From positions 917,504 through 981,503 of the forward strand of contig NZ_MVJM01000003.1 in NCBI RefSeq assembly GCF_002156385.1: a DNA stretch of 64,000 nt, in the 5' to 3' direction. A model generated the notes under the pieces. It did no database searches and was not told the origin of the DNA. It was given only the letters and a program-made list of their open reading frames with translations. Origin of the DNA: Halalkalibacter urbisdiaboli. Its GTDB lineage: Bacteria; Bacillota; Bacilli; Bacillales; Bacillaceae_D. The position numbers and the translations under genes were made by a program. Below, in pieces: positions 25,868 through 35,618 of the stretch. The stretch's first letter is position 1, and each line of letters starts with the position of its first letter.

Positions 25868-27124
25868 TTATTCCTTCAATGGTAAACTGATTAAAAAAGT
25901 TGTTCCTTCTTGAACTTTACTTCTCACCTCTATTTTTCCGTTTAAGTTTTCGATAATCTTGAAACAAACCATCGTACCTAAGCCTGTACCTTGATGTTTC
26001 GTTGTATAAAACGGCGATCCTAATCGGTGCATATCCTCCTCGCTCATCCCTTTACCATTATCAGAAATTTTAACTTCAACATGATTTCTTATTTGCTGGG
26101 CGTCAATTGTAATAACACCATTTTTTTCTTCAATTGCCTCAATCCCATTTTTAATTAAATTTATGAATACTTGACTAAGCTCGTTACGATTAGCGCTTAT
26201 AAAGAATGAAGTGTCAATATTATTCTTTATCGTAGTACCGTGTAGTAGAGCATATGAATCCATAATTTGGACAACATTGATGATCGAATCTTTTAAATCA
26301 ACTAGCTCCAAATCAGTAGTTTCGGATTTTGCTAAAGAAAGATAGTCATTTATAATTTTTTCAGCTCGAAGCAATTCACTCTGTATTAATTCAATTGAAC
26401 TTACTTGTTTTGTAGTTAAATTTTGATCACTTTTAAAGATTTGAATAAACCCTTTCACTACAGTAAGCGGGTTCCGAATTTCGTGCGCGACCGATGCCGC
26501 CATTTCTCCAACTATCTTTAACTTTTCTGCTTGCTGAAGCTTTAAACTGTTCTTCTCCTTTTCCTGTAACGTCTCAATAATATAGACAACAATAGCAATC
26601 GTCACTAAGTGAGAAATGATAAAGTAAGCGAAAAAGCTAGGTAAAAGAGTCTGATTGAAATTTTCGAGAAAATATAAAATACCTATTATGACAAATAAAA
26701 CATTAATGAATGTTAGCGTTAAGCTTGTATATAATCTTTGTTTAAAACTCGTCTCTCTGTATTTATTCAAATAGAGATAAATACAAAATCCTGAGGAAAC
26801 ATAGGCGAATAAGGTGATAAAAAAGCCATCGTCAAAACCGATAAAAAATCTATATACGAGAATAAGTAATGTTGCTACGATTCCCATTCTTAAACCTGCA
26901 TAAAGAAAGGCTAAAAGCCATGGAATCGTTCGTAAATCATAGATATGACCTGAACTTAGTTCTAATGGATAACTCATTGAAATCACAATGGTTACACAAC
27001 AAAACAAGCCAAAATACCAAGGTTGTTGTCTATAAGTATCTTTCTTATAAAAATATGAATAATAAATAAACAAAGGCACTAAGACCAACAATAGAGCGAA
27101 TAAATAATTATCAAAAGTAAACAT
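25868..27124 (-). CDS. KinB-like sensor histidine kinase
   Basis: A 418-residue kinase. The N-terminal half has about six membrane helices, as in sporulation kinase KinB. HisKA carries the phosphorylated His in ASVAHEIRNPLTVVKGF (about residue 214). The ATPase domain has an N box (FINLIKNGIEAIE), G1 (DNGKGMSEED) and G2 (GTGLGTMVC). No response regulator is adjacent. Orphan kinases of this form in bacilli feed the Spo0F-Spo0B-Spo0A phosphorelay, so control of sporulation is the best guess. Confidence 0.87.
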   Translation of the reverse strand: MFTFDNYLFALLLVLVPLFIYYSYFYKKDTYRQQPWYFGLFCCVTIVISMSYPLELSSGHIYDLRTIPWLLAFLYAGLRMGIVATLLILVYRFFIGFDDGFFITLFAYVSSGFCIYLYLNKYRETSFKQRLYTSLTLTFINVLFVIIGILYFLENFNQTLLPSFFAYFIISHLVTIAIVVYIIETLQEKEKNSLKLQQAEKLKIVGEMAASVAHEIRNPLTVVKGFIQIFKSDQNLTTKQVSSIELIQSELLRAEKIINDYLSLAKSETTDLELVDLKDSIINVVQIMDSYALLHGTTIKNNIDTSFFISANRNELSQVFINLIKNGIEAIEEKNGVITIDAQQIRNHVEVKISDNGKGMSEEDMHRLGSPFYTTKHQGTGLGTMVCFKIIENLNGKIEVRSKVQEGTTFLISLPLKE

Positions 27125-27302
27125 GTTCTCTCTCCTAGATGCAAAAAAGATATTATGAACAGTTTAGTACAAAATAAACATAATGCACAGCCTTTTAACA
27201 TTTTACGTTCACAATTAATTCCTGAATAAGATTAGATTGGAATTCAAATCCTAATTGAAACAATCAATATTAAATGAACATGTAGAGTAAAGGAGCACTT
27301 AT

Positions 27303-27977
27303 ATGGATTTGAACTGGATATGGAAAGGGATTCTAATAATTTTAGTAGGAACCTTCTTATTAAGAATTGCCGGAAGAAAATCAATCTCACAAATGACACT
27401 CGCTCAAACTGTGCTTATGATTGCAATCGGCTCCATCCTAATTCAGCCAGTTGCAGATAAAAATATTTGGATCACCTTTGGCATCGGAGCGATTTTAATT
27501 ATTACGTTAATTGGACTTGAATATGTTCAGTTAAAATGGGATACTTTTGAAAAAATAGTCACAGGTAAGGCGAAAGTTCTTATAGAAAATGGGGTTATAA
27601 ACAAGGATAATTTACGAAAACACCGATTAACTGTTGATTTACTTGAAATGCAATTAAGACAAAACAACGTAAATAAACTAACGGATGTCCAGTGGGCAAC
27701 ACTAGAGCCGAACGGCCAATTAGGTTATTTGTTAAAGGAAGAAGCGCAACCAGTTACTAAGTCAGATTTGCAGCAGTTAACAAATCAAGTGCAGCACCTC
27801 CAACAACTTGTATTGAATACTGTTTCACCCCAAACCCAATTCGGTGAACTAGCTACGCAAATGAATCAATTGGACAAACAATTATATCAGCTTCGGTCGA
27901 AGTTAAATGATGATACAATATTTACTGAAGTTAAAAACAAAGGTCATAAGCAATCACCGCCAGAGCATTTGCAGTAA
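27303..27977 (+). CDS. DUF421/YetF-family membrane protein
   Basis: 224 residues. Three N-terminal helices (about 7-80; the conserved RIAGRKSISQMTLAQTVLMIAIGS) are followed by the cytoplasmic YetF domain (GKAKVLIENGVINKDNLRKH, then LRQNNVNKLTDVQWATLEPNGQLG) and a Gln-rich coiled tail. Family members include B. subtilis YetF, YrbG and YdfS; several are spore-membrane proteins affecting germinant permeability, but the biochemical role is unknown. ATG is preceded by AAAGGAG. Confidence 0.85.
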   Translation: MDLNWIWKGILIILVGTFLLRIAGRKSISQMTLAQTVLMIAIGSILIQPVADKNIWITFGIGAILIITLIGLEYVQLKWDTFEKIVTGKAKVLIENGVINKDNLRKHRLTVDLLEMQLRQNNVNKLTDVQWATLEPNGQLGYLLKEEAQPVTKSDLQQLTNQVQHLQQLVLNTVSPQTQFGELATQMNQLDKQLYQLRSKLNDDTIFTEVKNKGHKQSPPEHLQ

Positions 27978-27982
27978 TTTAC

Positions 27983-28024
27983 ATGGCAACAAAGATAGTT
28001 TCTTTACGAAACCTTTGTTGCCAT
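27983..28024. terminator. Bidirectional terminator between yetF-like gene and ABC set B
   Basis: ATGGCAACAAAG / CTTTGTTGCCAT perfect 12-bp stem with additional inner GTTTC/GAAAC pairing. Confidence 0.85.
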
Positions 28025-28032
28025 TTTATGAC

Positions 28033-29022
28033 TTAAATAATCTCTTTTTCTTTTACTTGATACAATTCTTTAATAACCTCTTCAATTGGAACGGAATCCA
28101 TTGACATATCTAAAATTGTAAATCTTTCATTTATTACTCTAATAAAATCTTTCATAGGTAAATGTTCCATATCTAATTCAATTTCAGCCTCTACATCCGA
28201 TTTTTGCTTTAAAATTTTAATACCGTTAATATTCGACCACTTCAAAGGATATTGCGTTCGTAACACAACTATTTTCTTTGCTCCAAGGAAATTTCGAAGT
28301 ACTTGAAAAGACTGATCAAAAACGATTTCACCGTGATTAATTACAATGACCCTGCTTGCAAGTTGTTCAACATCACTTAGATCATGAGTTGTTAATAGGA
28401 AGGTTACACCTCTTTTGTTCATTTCGAGAATAAATTGACGAATCTTCTCTTTCGCAATCATATCCAATCCAATTGTAGGCTCATCAAGAAAAACGACTGA
28501 TGGGCGGTGTAGCATAGCCATTATAAACTCACATTTCATCCGCTCTCCAAGCGACAGTTGGCGTGTAGGTTTACGGATAATGTTCTCGACCTCTAGCAAT
28601 TCAACTAATTCATTTAAAGTTTCCTGGAAAGGCTCATCTTTTAAATCATAAATGGCTTTATTCATATAAAAAGCATCTAGTGGCGGAGTGTCCCACAAAA
28701 GCTGTGATTTTTGACCAAACACAGCACCAATATTTTTTACGTATTTTTTTCGTTGCTTCCAAGGGCTGTAACCTAAAATTTCAACAATACCTGCTGATGG
28801 ATGAAGGACACCCGTCAGCATTTTTATAGTGGTTGATTTTCCAGCTCCATTTGGACCTAGAAATCCTACGATCTCCCCCTTTTTTATGTCAAAGTCGATA
28901 CCTTTTACTGCTTGAACAACTATTTTCTTTCTATTAAATAAACTCGTTATCGTATCGATGAAAGAGGAACCTCGTTCGTAAGTTGAATAGGTCTTTTCTA
29001 AGCTGCGTACTTGAATAACCAT
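28033..29022 (-). CDS. ABC exporter ATP-binding protein, COG4586 type (set B)
   Basis: 330-residue ATPase with Walker A (GFLGPNGAGKSTTIKML), the Q-loop AVFGQKSQLLWDTP, signature RQLSLGERMK, Walker B (VVFLDEPTIGLD) and switch His (LTTHDLSDVEQL). ATG 29022 is used because AGGTGG lies just upstream and the in-frame GTG at 29031 is inside that site. It overlaps the region of the preceding permease stop. It is clearly paralogous to the ATPase at 21099-22121. Confidence 0.92.
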   Translation of the reverse strand: MVIQVRSLEKTYSTYERGSSFIDTITSLFNRKKIVVQAVKGIDFDIKKGEIVGFLGPNGAGKSTTIKMLTGVLHPSAGIVEILGYSPWKQRKKYVKNIGAVFGQKSQLLWDTPPLDAFYMNKAIYDLKDEPFQETLNELVELLEVENIIRKPTRQLSLGERMKCEFIMAMLHRPSVVFLDEPTIGLDMIAKEKIRQFILEMNKRGVTFLLTTHDLSDVEQLASRVIVINHGEIVFDQSFQVLRNFLGAKKIVVLRTQYPLKWSNINGIKILKQKSDVEAEIELDMEHLPMKDFIRVINERFTILDMSMDSVPIEEVIKELYQVKEKEII

Positions 29023-29023
29023 A

Positions 29024-29806
29024 TTAACCACCTGCGCTAGTATAATTTTTTAACATTGCATGCCAAAATAAAATCCCTAATCCTAATGAAACGACGCTTA
29101 CCATTACCGTAATCTCGATTCCATCAATGGTGCGTCCAAGTAATATGGATGCTGGAATAAAACCAATCATTGCAACTGGAAAAACGTAGAGCACTAAGCG
29201 TTGAAACCCACGTGTAAAAATTGTTACAGGATAAAAGCCAAACATCGTAAGTGAATCAAAGATATCATACACTCTACTACTTCCCACCCATTTAAATAAC
29301 AAGGCTGACATTATTAATGAAAATGCAAGTAAGACCATTAATGAACATAAAAATAATAGAAAAAAATACAGCCATTCAACGATTCCGGGAAATGGGAAAT
29401 GGGAAAGGGCAAACCAAAATAAAACATTTCCACTTAGTAGTCTACCAAAGTCATCAATATCAAATGAAGATACTAAAGAGATAAACAAAGTAGCACGTGG
29501 CTTTAATAGAAGAATATCAAAAGTCCCTTCTCTTACCTGATTAAGAGTTAATTGAATAATGCCAAAGAAAAAAGGAAAAGCAATACCTTGCGCAAGTAAA
29601 AAAACGGCTTGAATAAAGAGAACTTCCTCTAACGTCCAACCTGGGAAAGCTGCTCCGGACCTATATATTAAATAAGTGATAAAGGGTAGCATTAAATCAC
29701 CAATTAATATCGTGCTTATACTTATAAAAAAATCACCACGATATGCCATTTTCTCGGCTAGTCTGGTTTTCATTATTGTAATGTAACAGCTGACAATGGA
29801 CTTCAT
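29024..29806 (-). CDS. ABC-2-type exporter permease, COG3694 type (set B)
   Basis: Six-helix permease with the family segment QVREGTFDILLLKPRATLFI and the C-terminal FPVAMIGFIPASILLG. ATG 29806 overlaps the upstream permease stop (ATGA), so the two are translationally coupled; longer upstream starts lie within that gene. It pairs with the COG4587-type permease to form the export channel. Confidence 0.86.
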   Translation of the reverse strand: MKSIVSCYITIMKTRLAEKMAYRGDFFISISTILIGDLMLPFITYLIYRSGAAFPGWTLEEVLFIQAVFLLAQGIAFPFFFGIIQLTLNQVREGTFDILLLKPRATLFISLVSSFDIDDFGRLLSGNVLFWFALSHFPFPGIVEWLYFFLLFLCSLMVLLAFSLIMSALLFKWVGSSRVYDIFDSLTMFGFYPVTIFTRGFQRLVLYVFPVAMIGFIPASILLGRTIDGIEITVMVSVVSLGLGILFWHAMLKNYTSAGG

Positions 29807-30645
29807 ACACCTACCCCCATAAATTTCTTTTCCCCAAAGCGAACCATTACTTCGGAAATTCCCCACATAATCATGACAGAAATCGCTTGAAGTCCTACTA
29901 TTTGCGGTAGGGTTAATGAAATCCCGGCTAACTCATAGTTACCGATAAACACTTGAGCTGGAACATACACCATATATTGAAAAGGTAAAAAGAAAGATAT
30001 GAATTGAATGATGTCTGGAAAAAAAGTGAGTGGGACAAAAACACCAGCTGTAACATCACGTATCAGTAAAAAAATTCTCCTAATTCCCCCAGCATTCGTA
30101 AGCCAAAAGGCGGTTAAGCCAATACAGTAATTTACAAGGAATGTCATTAAAAAACCTAAGGTAATTGATAATAGTGCCCATCCGATAAAGGGCGGAATCA
30201 AATTAATGTTGAAAAGAAAATAATAAATAAGAAAAATGGGGACAAATTCTACCCAAAAACCTAATGAACGATGCCCTACTTTTTGAGAAAGTGCAAAAAA
30301 ACGGTGTGAAACTGGCCTAAGAACAAATGTAACGTATTTTCCCGTCCTAACTAACATTTGAAGATTCCAATCTGCAAAATCGAATACTAAATAGGTGATA
30401 ACTGAGATTGTTCCATAGTAAATTAGCATTTGCTCTAAGCTTAGTCCATTTAAAGTTTCTCTAGTTGAAAAAATTGCATGCCATATAAAATATTGAACTA
30501 AAAAATAGATAGGTCCTACAACAATAGATACAGCCATATGAGAACGATAAGCTGCCCATTCTTTATATGTGGCTATGCCAACTGATAGCATCGTTCGAAA
30601 TAAGACTCTTATATAGTTAATTGATTGATTAATATTAATAAGCAA
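29803..30645 (-). CDS. ABC-2-type exporter permease, COG4587 type (set B)
   Basis: Six-helix permease (FADWNLQMLVRTGKYVTFVL; LPFQYMVYVPAQVFIGN). First gene of set B. The start is uncertain: TTG 30645 lies about 13 nt after AAAGGAG, while ATG 30591 (MLSVGIATYKEW) has no site but begins at the conserved domain boundary. Confidence 0.84.
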   Translation of the reverse strand: MLININQSINYIRVLFRTMLSVGIATYKEWAAYRSHMAVSIVVGPIYFLVQYFIWHAIFSTRETLNGLSLEQMLIYYGTISVITYLVFDFADWNLQMLVRTGKYVTFVLRPVSHRFFALSQKVGHRSLGFWVEFVPIFLIYYFLFNINLIPPFIGWALLSITLGFLMTFLVNYCIGLTAFWLTNAGGIRRIFLLIRDVTAGVFVPLTFFPDIIQFISFFLPFQYMVYVPAQVFIGNYELAGISLTLPQIVGLQAISVMIMWGISEVMVRFGEKKFMGVGV

Positions 30646-30856
30646 AATATTTATACAAGCTCCTTTCAGACAAACGTAAAAGATTATTTCAAATAATGAA
30701 TTAGTTTACTCTATTACCATTTCGCTTGTAAAGAAATAAATTCTTTATTTGTAAAAAAATATTAGATGATTAATATTTTTATTGAATTATTAATTTTTGT
30801 GTTTATACTATTTTTATATATGTTTACCAATATTTGAAATTGCAAGGAGGATAATG

Positions 30857-32017
30857 ATGGATTTGCATAAAGGTTCAATCGAAGAAGCGGGAATGTCCTA
30901 TAACGGGGTAGTGAATATTCATAAGACAGCTGCTAGACTTGTTGAGGAAGGAATCACTCCTGCTCAAGTAACATTAGCTGCACGTAAAGGGGTTATAGTC
31001 CACCACCAAGCTTTAGGTAAATTATCTCCCGAGTCTAACTCACCCCCTTTGCATGAGGATGCTCTTTTCCCCTTGTGTTCGATTTCTAAGCCAGTAACAG
31101 CAACTTGTATTATGATTCTCGTTGAAAAAGGTTTAGTAGGATTAAATAGACCTGTTTCAGATTATCTACCTGAATTTCAAGGTGAAGGTAAAAAGGACGT
31201 GCGAATATACCATCTGCTAACACACACTTCAGGAATACTAGATGATGATTTATACGTACATATGGAAAAGACAAAAGACAGCATGACTATACCACCATGC
31301 GATGAAGATCAAGATCCATGGATTCATGAAAAGTTATACCGAGGTTTTCTGGCACCACTATGGAAAAAACCAGGAACAGTTATGTCTTATAGTAGCTATA
31401 GCTATGAACTATTAGGTGAAATCGTTCGAAGAATTAGTAAGAAATCACTTGATCAGTTTGCAAAAGAGAACATTTTTCAGCCGCTAGGAATGAATAGTAC
31501 TTTTTTCGCTGTGCCTGAATCCGAAATGTACCGGATTGTAAAACGTTCCCCTACGGCTCTTTGTGCTGAATGGTTAAATGACGAAAGGCATCCTAGCTCA
31601 ACTTCTGCATCAGGAGGATTATATTCAACCGCAATGGATATTGCTATTTTTACTCAAATGTTTATTAATAAAGGGATTTACAATGGACAGCGAATTCTAA
31701 GCCCGGTTTCAGTTAAGGAAATGACTAGAAATCACATACCTGGTGTAGCTGCTGAATATAGAGATGAGTACTTTCCCGAAGCTTATTGGGGTTTAGGCTG
31801 GGCTATTAATGGTGATAAAAAAGATGGCGGTGATTTGTTCTCTCCATTAGCCTTTTCCCATTGGGGAGCTGCAGGTGTTTTTATTTGTGGTGATCCTGTA
31901 TATGATACTGTCCAAATATACCTATCTGTAGAAATAGACCACCAAAAGCCATTTAAAAATATATATGCAGATTTATTTAATAATGCAGTTTTAGCTGCAA
32001 TTGAGGAACATGAATAA
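30857..32017 (+). CDS. Serine beta-lactamase-like hydrolase (class C/ PBP-like)
   Basis: A 386-residue member of the beta-lactamase/transpeptidase-like superfamily. The nucleophile motif is SISK (LCSISKPVTATCIMILVEKG), the second motif is YSSYSYELLGEIV with Tyr, and HWGAAG stands for the third box. There is no signal peptide, so it is cytoplasmic and more likely an esterase or D-aminopeptidase than an antibiotic-resistance enzyme. ATG 30857 is six bases from AAGGAGG; another ATG sits three bases earlier. Confidence 0.86.
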   Translation: MDLHKGSIEEAGMSYNGVVNIHKTAARLVEEGITPAQVTLAARKGVIVHHQALGKLSPESNSPPLHEDALFPLCSISKPVTATCIMILVEKGLVGLNRPVSDYLPEFQGEGKKDVRIYHLLTHTSGILDDDLYVHMEKTKDSMTIPPCDEDQDPWIHEKLYRGFLAPLWKKPGTVMSYSSYSYELLGEIVRRISKKSLDQFAKENIFQPLGMNSTFFAVPESEMYRIVKRSPTALCAEWLNDERHPSSTSASGGLYSTAMDIAIFTQMFINKGIYNGQRILSPVSVKEMTRNHIPGVAAEYRDEYFPEAYWGLGWAINGDKKDGGDLFSPLAFSHWGAAGVFICGDPVYDTVQIYLSVEIDHQKPFKNIYADLFNNAVLAAIEEHE

Positions 32018-32041
32018 ATCTTCTATACTCTTAGCACATGT

Positions 32042-32090
32042 AAGAGGCTGTACTAAAAGGTTGTTAATTAACCTTTTGGCACAGCCTCTT
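32042..32090. terminator. Bidirectional terminator between hydrolase and anti-sigma genes
   Basis: Outer stem AAGAGGCTGT / ACAGCCTCTT and inner AAAAGGTT / AACCTTTT. Same architecture as at 8042-8083. Confidence 0.85.
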
Positions 32091-32095
32091 TTCTC

Positions 32096-32791
32096 CTATT
32101 TAGAATTCAAACGAATAAACACAGGATTTGGGTCCGTTGGTTGACTACTTCCTCCAATTGGCTCCTTACTAACCATAATTTGTTTAAGATTATGGATCAT
32201 CCCATCTTGTATATATAATTGTCCTGTTTGTCCACTCACCTTTAAAACTCCTACGTTTTTGGTCTCATTTGAAGTTTGGAGCCACGCTTGGTAATCTTGA
32301 AGTGAGATTGGGTGAAGTCCATCTACTAATAAAAGCATTTCATTAGATTCTGGGTTAACCCAAGCGTACCCTTTAACGTTATCATTATATTCTGCAAGAA
32401 TTTCATATAAATCGGTCTCCTCTTGTATCATAAATGGCTCTAACACTATGCTTTCCGCCTGATTCCCGTCTTTTAAGTTTACGATAGATATCCCGAGCGC
32501 GAGGATCAATAATGCAAAAGTGAAACTAACAATGTAGGCCTGTTTAAATAGATTAAACCCTTTTTCAGACTTCTTAAGAGCCACCTGCATGACTCGCTTT
32601 TTTAAGTGTTCACTTGGTATTGTAGATGGCTCTTCAAGCGTTCGTAATCTTACTGACCACTCTGCATAAAGACCTTGACACTCTTCACAATAATGTAGAT
32701 GCTCTTGTATATTTACTTGATTGTAATGACCTTTAATGAAATCAACAATGTTTTCTTCAGTAATTCCGTGCTTACATGTCATTTTTTTCAC
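32096..32791 (-). CDS. Anti-sigma factor for the adjacent ECF sigma factor
   Basis: A 231-residue single-pass membrane protein. The N-terminal zinc-binding anti-sigma domain shows the H-x3-C-x2-C pattern (HLHYCEECQGLYAEW, about residues 32-46). A membrane helix (about 86-106) and an extracellular RskA-like C-terminal domain (LLLVDGLHPISLQDYQAWLQ) follow. It should hold the ECF sigma factor inactive at the membrane until an envelope signal triggers release. Its start overlaps the sigma gene by 20 nt. Confidence 0.88.
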   Translation of the reverse strand: MKKMTCKHGITEENIVDFIKGHYNQVNIQEHLHYCEECQGLYAEWSVRLRTLEEPSTIPSEHLKKRVMQVALKKSEKGFNLFKQAYIVSFTFALLILALGISIVNLKDGNQAESIVLEPFMIQEETDLYEILAEYNDNVKGYAWVNPESNEMLLLVDGLHPISLQDYQAWLQTSNETKNVGVLKVSGQTGQLYIQDGMIHNLKQIMVSKEPIGGSSQPTDPNPVFIRLNSK

Positions 32792-33341
32792 CTCTTGCTT
32801 TGGTGTTAAAATAGTGTTTCATGTTATTCATACCATACCGGACAAGAGACTTTATTGTTCCTAAAGGACGGTTTAATTGTTCTGATAGTTTTCGATGTGA
32901 TTGTCCTAAAAAATAGTTTCCATAAATCACCTTTCTCTGTAATTCAGGTAAACGTTGTAGTGCTCCCATGACTAATTCTCTATCTACATTAGCTAATACT
33001 TTTTCTTCAACATTACTTGAATCGCTTATATCTGCTAGATCATTATCTGTTCCATAGGCAATTTTTTTCCGTTTTAATCGATCAAGACAACGACTTTTTG
33101 TCTTAACAGCAATCCATGCTTCTACACTACCTCTTTCTCGATTATAACTACTTGGATTTTTATAGATTTCAAGAAACACATCATGACATAAATCCTCAGC
33201 ATCGTTCTTATTTTTCAAAATATTAAGTGCAATACCAAAAACAAATGAACTGTATTGATCATAAAATTGTTCGAAGGCTATTGCAGATCCATCTTCAATT
33301 TCACGTAACCACGTTTCCCCTTCTGATTTATGAATCAACAT
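32772..33341 (-). CDS. ECF-type RNA polymerase sigma factor
   Basis: 189 residues with sigma region 2 (about 22-90; FEQFYDQYSSFVFGIALNIL, DAEDLCHDVFLEIYKN) and region 4 (about 125-180; LPELQRKVIYGNYFLGQSHR, LGTIKSLVRYGM). ATG 33341 follows AGAGGTG; the GTG at 33347 lies within that site. The sigma/anti-sigma pair is divergent from the NEW3-ABC operon, which is therefore a likely target, in line with ECF factors that control envelope stress exporters. Confidence 0.9.
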   Translation of the reverse strand: MLIHKSEGETWLREIEDGSAIAFEQFYDQYSSFVFGIALNILKNKNDAEDLCHDVFLEIYKNPSSYNRERGSVEAWIAVKTKSRCLDRLKRKKIAYGTDNDLADISDSSNVEEKVLANVDRELVMGALQRLPELQRKVIYGNYFLGQSHRKLSEQLNRPLGTIKSLVRYGMNNMKHYFNTKARGEKNDM

Positions 33342-33404
33342 AATCACCTCTGACCATAACGTTTCACTTTTTCTCTCTATAAATATTACTTTAATTCCTT
33401 CTAT

Positions 33405-33441
33405 TTGGATTTATTAAATTTACATAAATCCAATTTTTTTT
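33405..33441 (+). promoter_or_regulatory. Perfect inverted repeat plus T8 in the divergent sigma/NEW3 intergenic region
   Basis: TTGGATTTAT and ATAAATCCAA form a perfect 10-bp inverted repeat with a 9-nt spacer, followed by eight T. It lies about 45 nt upstream of the NEW3 start. It could be an attenuator in the NEW3 leader or a dimeric operator. Confidence 0.5.
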
Positions 33442-33485
33442 ATCGGTCGTATTTTTAAATGAAAAAACGATAAGGAGGAAAATGT

Positions 33486-34634
33486 ATGATTAAAAAATTT
33501 GTACTCTTATTTACTCTGGTTGCTGTATTGGTGACAAATGCTACGTCAACCTTTGCAGCAGATCTTATTCTTTACACCCCTTATACAGGCATTTCTGTAA
33601 CACCAGGTGAGTCAATTGACTACTCATTTGATCTCATTAATGAAACAAATAGTGTGAAACATGTATCTTTTGAAATTGAAGATTTACCAAAGGGTTGGGA
33701 CTATACGATCCTTTCTTCTGGCTGGAATGTCAATCAACTATCAATTAAACCGAATGACTCGGCAACATTCAACGCTAATGTTGAAGTTCCTTTAAATGTA
33801 GAAAAGGGTGATTACCGTTTTTATGTGACGGCTAACAGTACAGATGGATTAAGTGAAAGACTCCCTATCACGGTTAATGTCTCAGAAAAAGGGACATTTA
33901 AAACTGAATTATCATCAGAACAGCCGAATATGGAAGGCCATGCAGATTCAAGCTTTACGTATGATATTTCTCTAATCAATCGAACAGCTGAAGAACAGCA
34001 TTATTCTCTTACAGCTGCAGCCCCACGTGGCTGGGATGTTAATTTCCAAATCGATGGGAACAGTGTAACATCTGTAACAGCAGAATCGAATGTGACGAAA
34101 GATATTAAAGTTGCCGTGACTCCTCCCGAAGGTATTGAAGCTGGTGAGTATTCAATTCCGATAAAAGCAGCAACGAATTCAACAAGTGCTGACTTAAACT
34201 TAGAAGCTGTTATTACAGGTAAATATGCGGTCGAACTCTCTACTCCAACGGGGCGTTTATCAGAAGAAATTACAGCAGGTAAGGAGAAAACGATTGAACT
34301 AGTTGTTACGAATACTGGAACTGCCGCGTTGCATGACATCACCCTGCAAGCGAGTCAGCCTGTTGGTTGGGAAGTTGAATTTGAACCGACAAAAATCAAT
34401 GTAATCGAACCAGGTAAATCAGAGAAATTAAAAGCAACATTGACGGCAAGCTCAAAAGCTATTGCTGGCGATTATGTTGTCAAGTTAGATGCAACGAGTC
34501 CGGAAGCTTCATCAAGTGCAGAATTACGTATGCAGGTTGAAACATCTATGCTATGGGGTTGGATTGCCGTTTTGATTATAGCCGGAGTTATTGTAGGTAT
34601 CTATTATTTGATGCGAAAGTATGGTAGGAGGTAA
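33486..34634 (+). CDS. Secreted/membrane NEW3-domain protein
   Basis: 382 residues. A signal peptide (about 1-24, ending TFAA) is followed by three tandem NEW3/Ig-like domains (each with a GWD/GWE motif: LPKGWDYTIL, APRGWDVNFQ, QPVGWEVEFE), and a C-terminal membrane helix with a short basic tail (LMRKYGRR). The domains would sit outside the membrane. It leads an operon with an ABC ATPase (3-nt gap) and permease, a common arrangement in bacilli; the domain probably serves the exporter as a substrate- or wall-binding partner. Its job is not known. Confidence 0.85.
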   Translation: MIKKFVLLFTLVAVLVTNATSTFAADLILYTPYTGISVTPGESIDYSFDLINETNSVKHVSFEIEDLPKGWDYTILSSGWNVNQLSIKPNDSATFNANVEVPLNVEKGDYRFYVTANSTDGLSERLPITVNVSEKGTFKTELSSEQPNMEGHADSSFTYDISLINRTAEEQHYSLTAAAPRGWDVNFQIDGNSVTSVTAESNVTKDIKVAVTPPEGIEAGEYSIPIKAATNSTSADLNLEAVITGKYAVELSTPTGRLSEEITAGKEKTIELVVTNTGTAALHDITLQASQPVGWEVEFEPTKINVIEPGKSEKLKATLTASSKAIAGDYVVKLDATSPEASSSAELRMQVETSMLWGWIAVLIIAGVIVGIYYLMRKYGRR

Positions 34635-34637
34635 GCG

Positions 34638-35618
34638 ATGAAAGAACCGATTATCGAGCTTTCCAATTTATCAAAGCAATATGATCATGTTTGTGCCGTT
34701 AACGGTTTGAATTTAACGATTGACCGTGGTGAAGTCTTTGGTCTGCTTGGTCCAAATGGTGCTGGGAAATCTACAACAATATTAATGATGCTTGGACTTA
34801 CAGAACCAACAGAAGGAACCGTGAACGTTTGTGGCTACAATTCAACAAGGGAGCCCTTACTCGTAAAACAAAAGGTTGGCTATCTTCCAGATAATATTGG
34901 CTTTTATGATGAGCGGACGGGTCTTGAAAATATCATCTACACTGCTCTCCTTAATAAAATTCCAAGAAAAATAGCGAATGAACGGGCTAATCTTTTATTA
35001 AAACAGGTCGGCCTTGAAGAGGCCAAAGATAAAAAAGCAGGAAAATACTCAAGAGGAATGAAACAACGACTAGGACTTGCGGATGTCTTAATTAAAAATC
35101 CTGAAGTGATCATTTTAGATGAACCGACACTTGGAATCGACCCAGAAGGTGTACAAGAGCTTCTTCAATTAATTCAAGTTTTGAGTAAAGAACATAATAT
35201 TACCGTACTGCTCTCTTCTCATCATTTGCACCAGGTTCAACAAATTTGCGATCGTGTAGGGTTATTTGTAAATGGAACGTTGTTAGCGCACGGCAGAATT
35301 GAAGAACTAGCAAGTGAATTGTTTTCAAATGCTATGATTACAATTGAAGCTAAAGTCTCAGCTATTTCAGACCCCTTACTAAACGAGATTCAATCATTGG
35401 AACATATTATTGATGTAGAAGTAATTGGTCAACAACTTCTAGTTGTAAACAGTACGTCCGATATTACCTCTTCGCTTGCTGAAATTATCATTCATTCAGG
35501 GACAAAACTATATGGGTTGTCTATAAAAGAACATGGTTTAGATGATATTTACCATCAATATTTTAAAGGAGGGGGAAAACATGAAATTAGCAATACAGAC
35601 AGTAGAGGCATCAGGTAA
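34638..35618 (+). CDS. ABC transporter ATP-binding protein (CcmA/NatA type) of the NEW3 operon
   Basis: 326-residue ATPase with Walker A (GLLGPNGAGKSTTILMML), signature KYSRGMKQRLGLADVLI, Walker B (VIILDEPTLGID) and switch His (LLSSHHLHQ). The C-terminal portion is a regulatory domain. The start follows a GGAGG site. It overlaps the permease gene by 38 nt, so translation is coupled. It energises export by the downstream permease. Confidence 0.92.
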   Translation: MKEPIIELSNLSKQYDHVCAVNGLNLTIDRGEVFGLLGPNGAGKSTTILMMLGLTEPTEGTVNVCGYNSTREPLLVKQKVGYLPDNIGFYDERTGLENIIYTALLNKIPRKIANERANLLLKQVGLEEAKDKKAGKYSRGMKQRLGLADVLIKNPEVIILDEPTLGIDPEGVQELLQLIQVLSKEHNITVLLSSHHLHQVQQICDRVGLFVNGTLLAHGRIEELASELFSNAMITIEAKVSAISDPLLNEIQSLEHIIDVEVIGQQLLVVNSTSDITSSLAEIIIHSGTKLYGLSIKEHGLDDIYHQYFKGGGKHEISNTDSRGIR

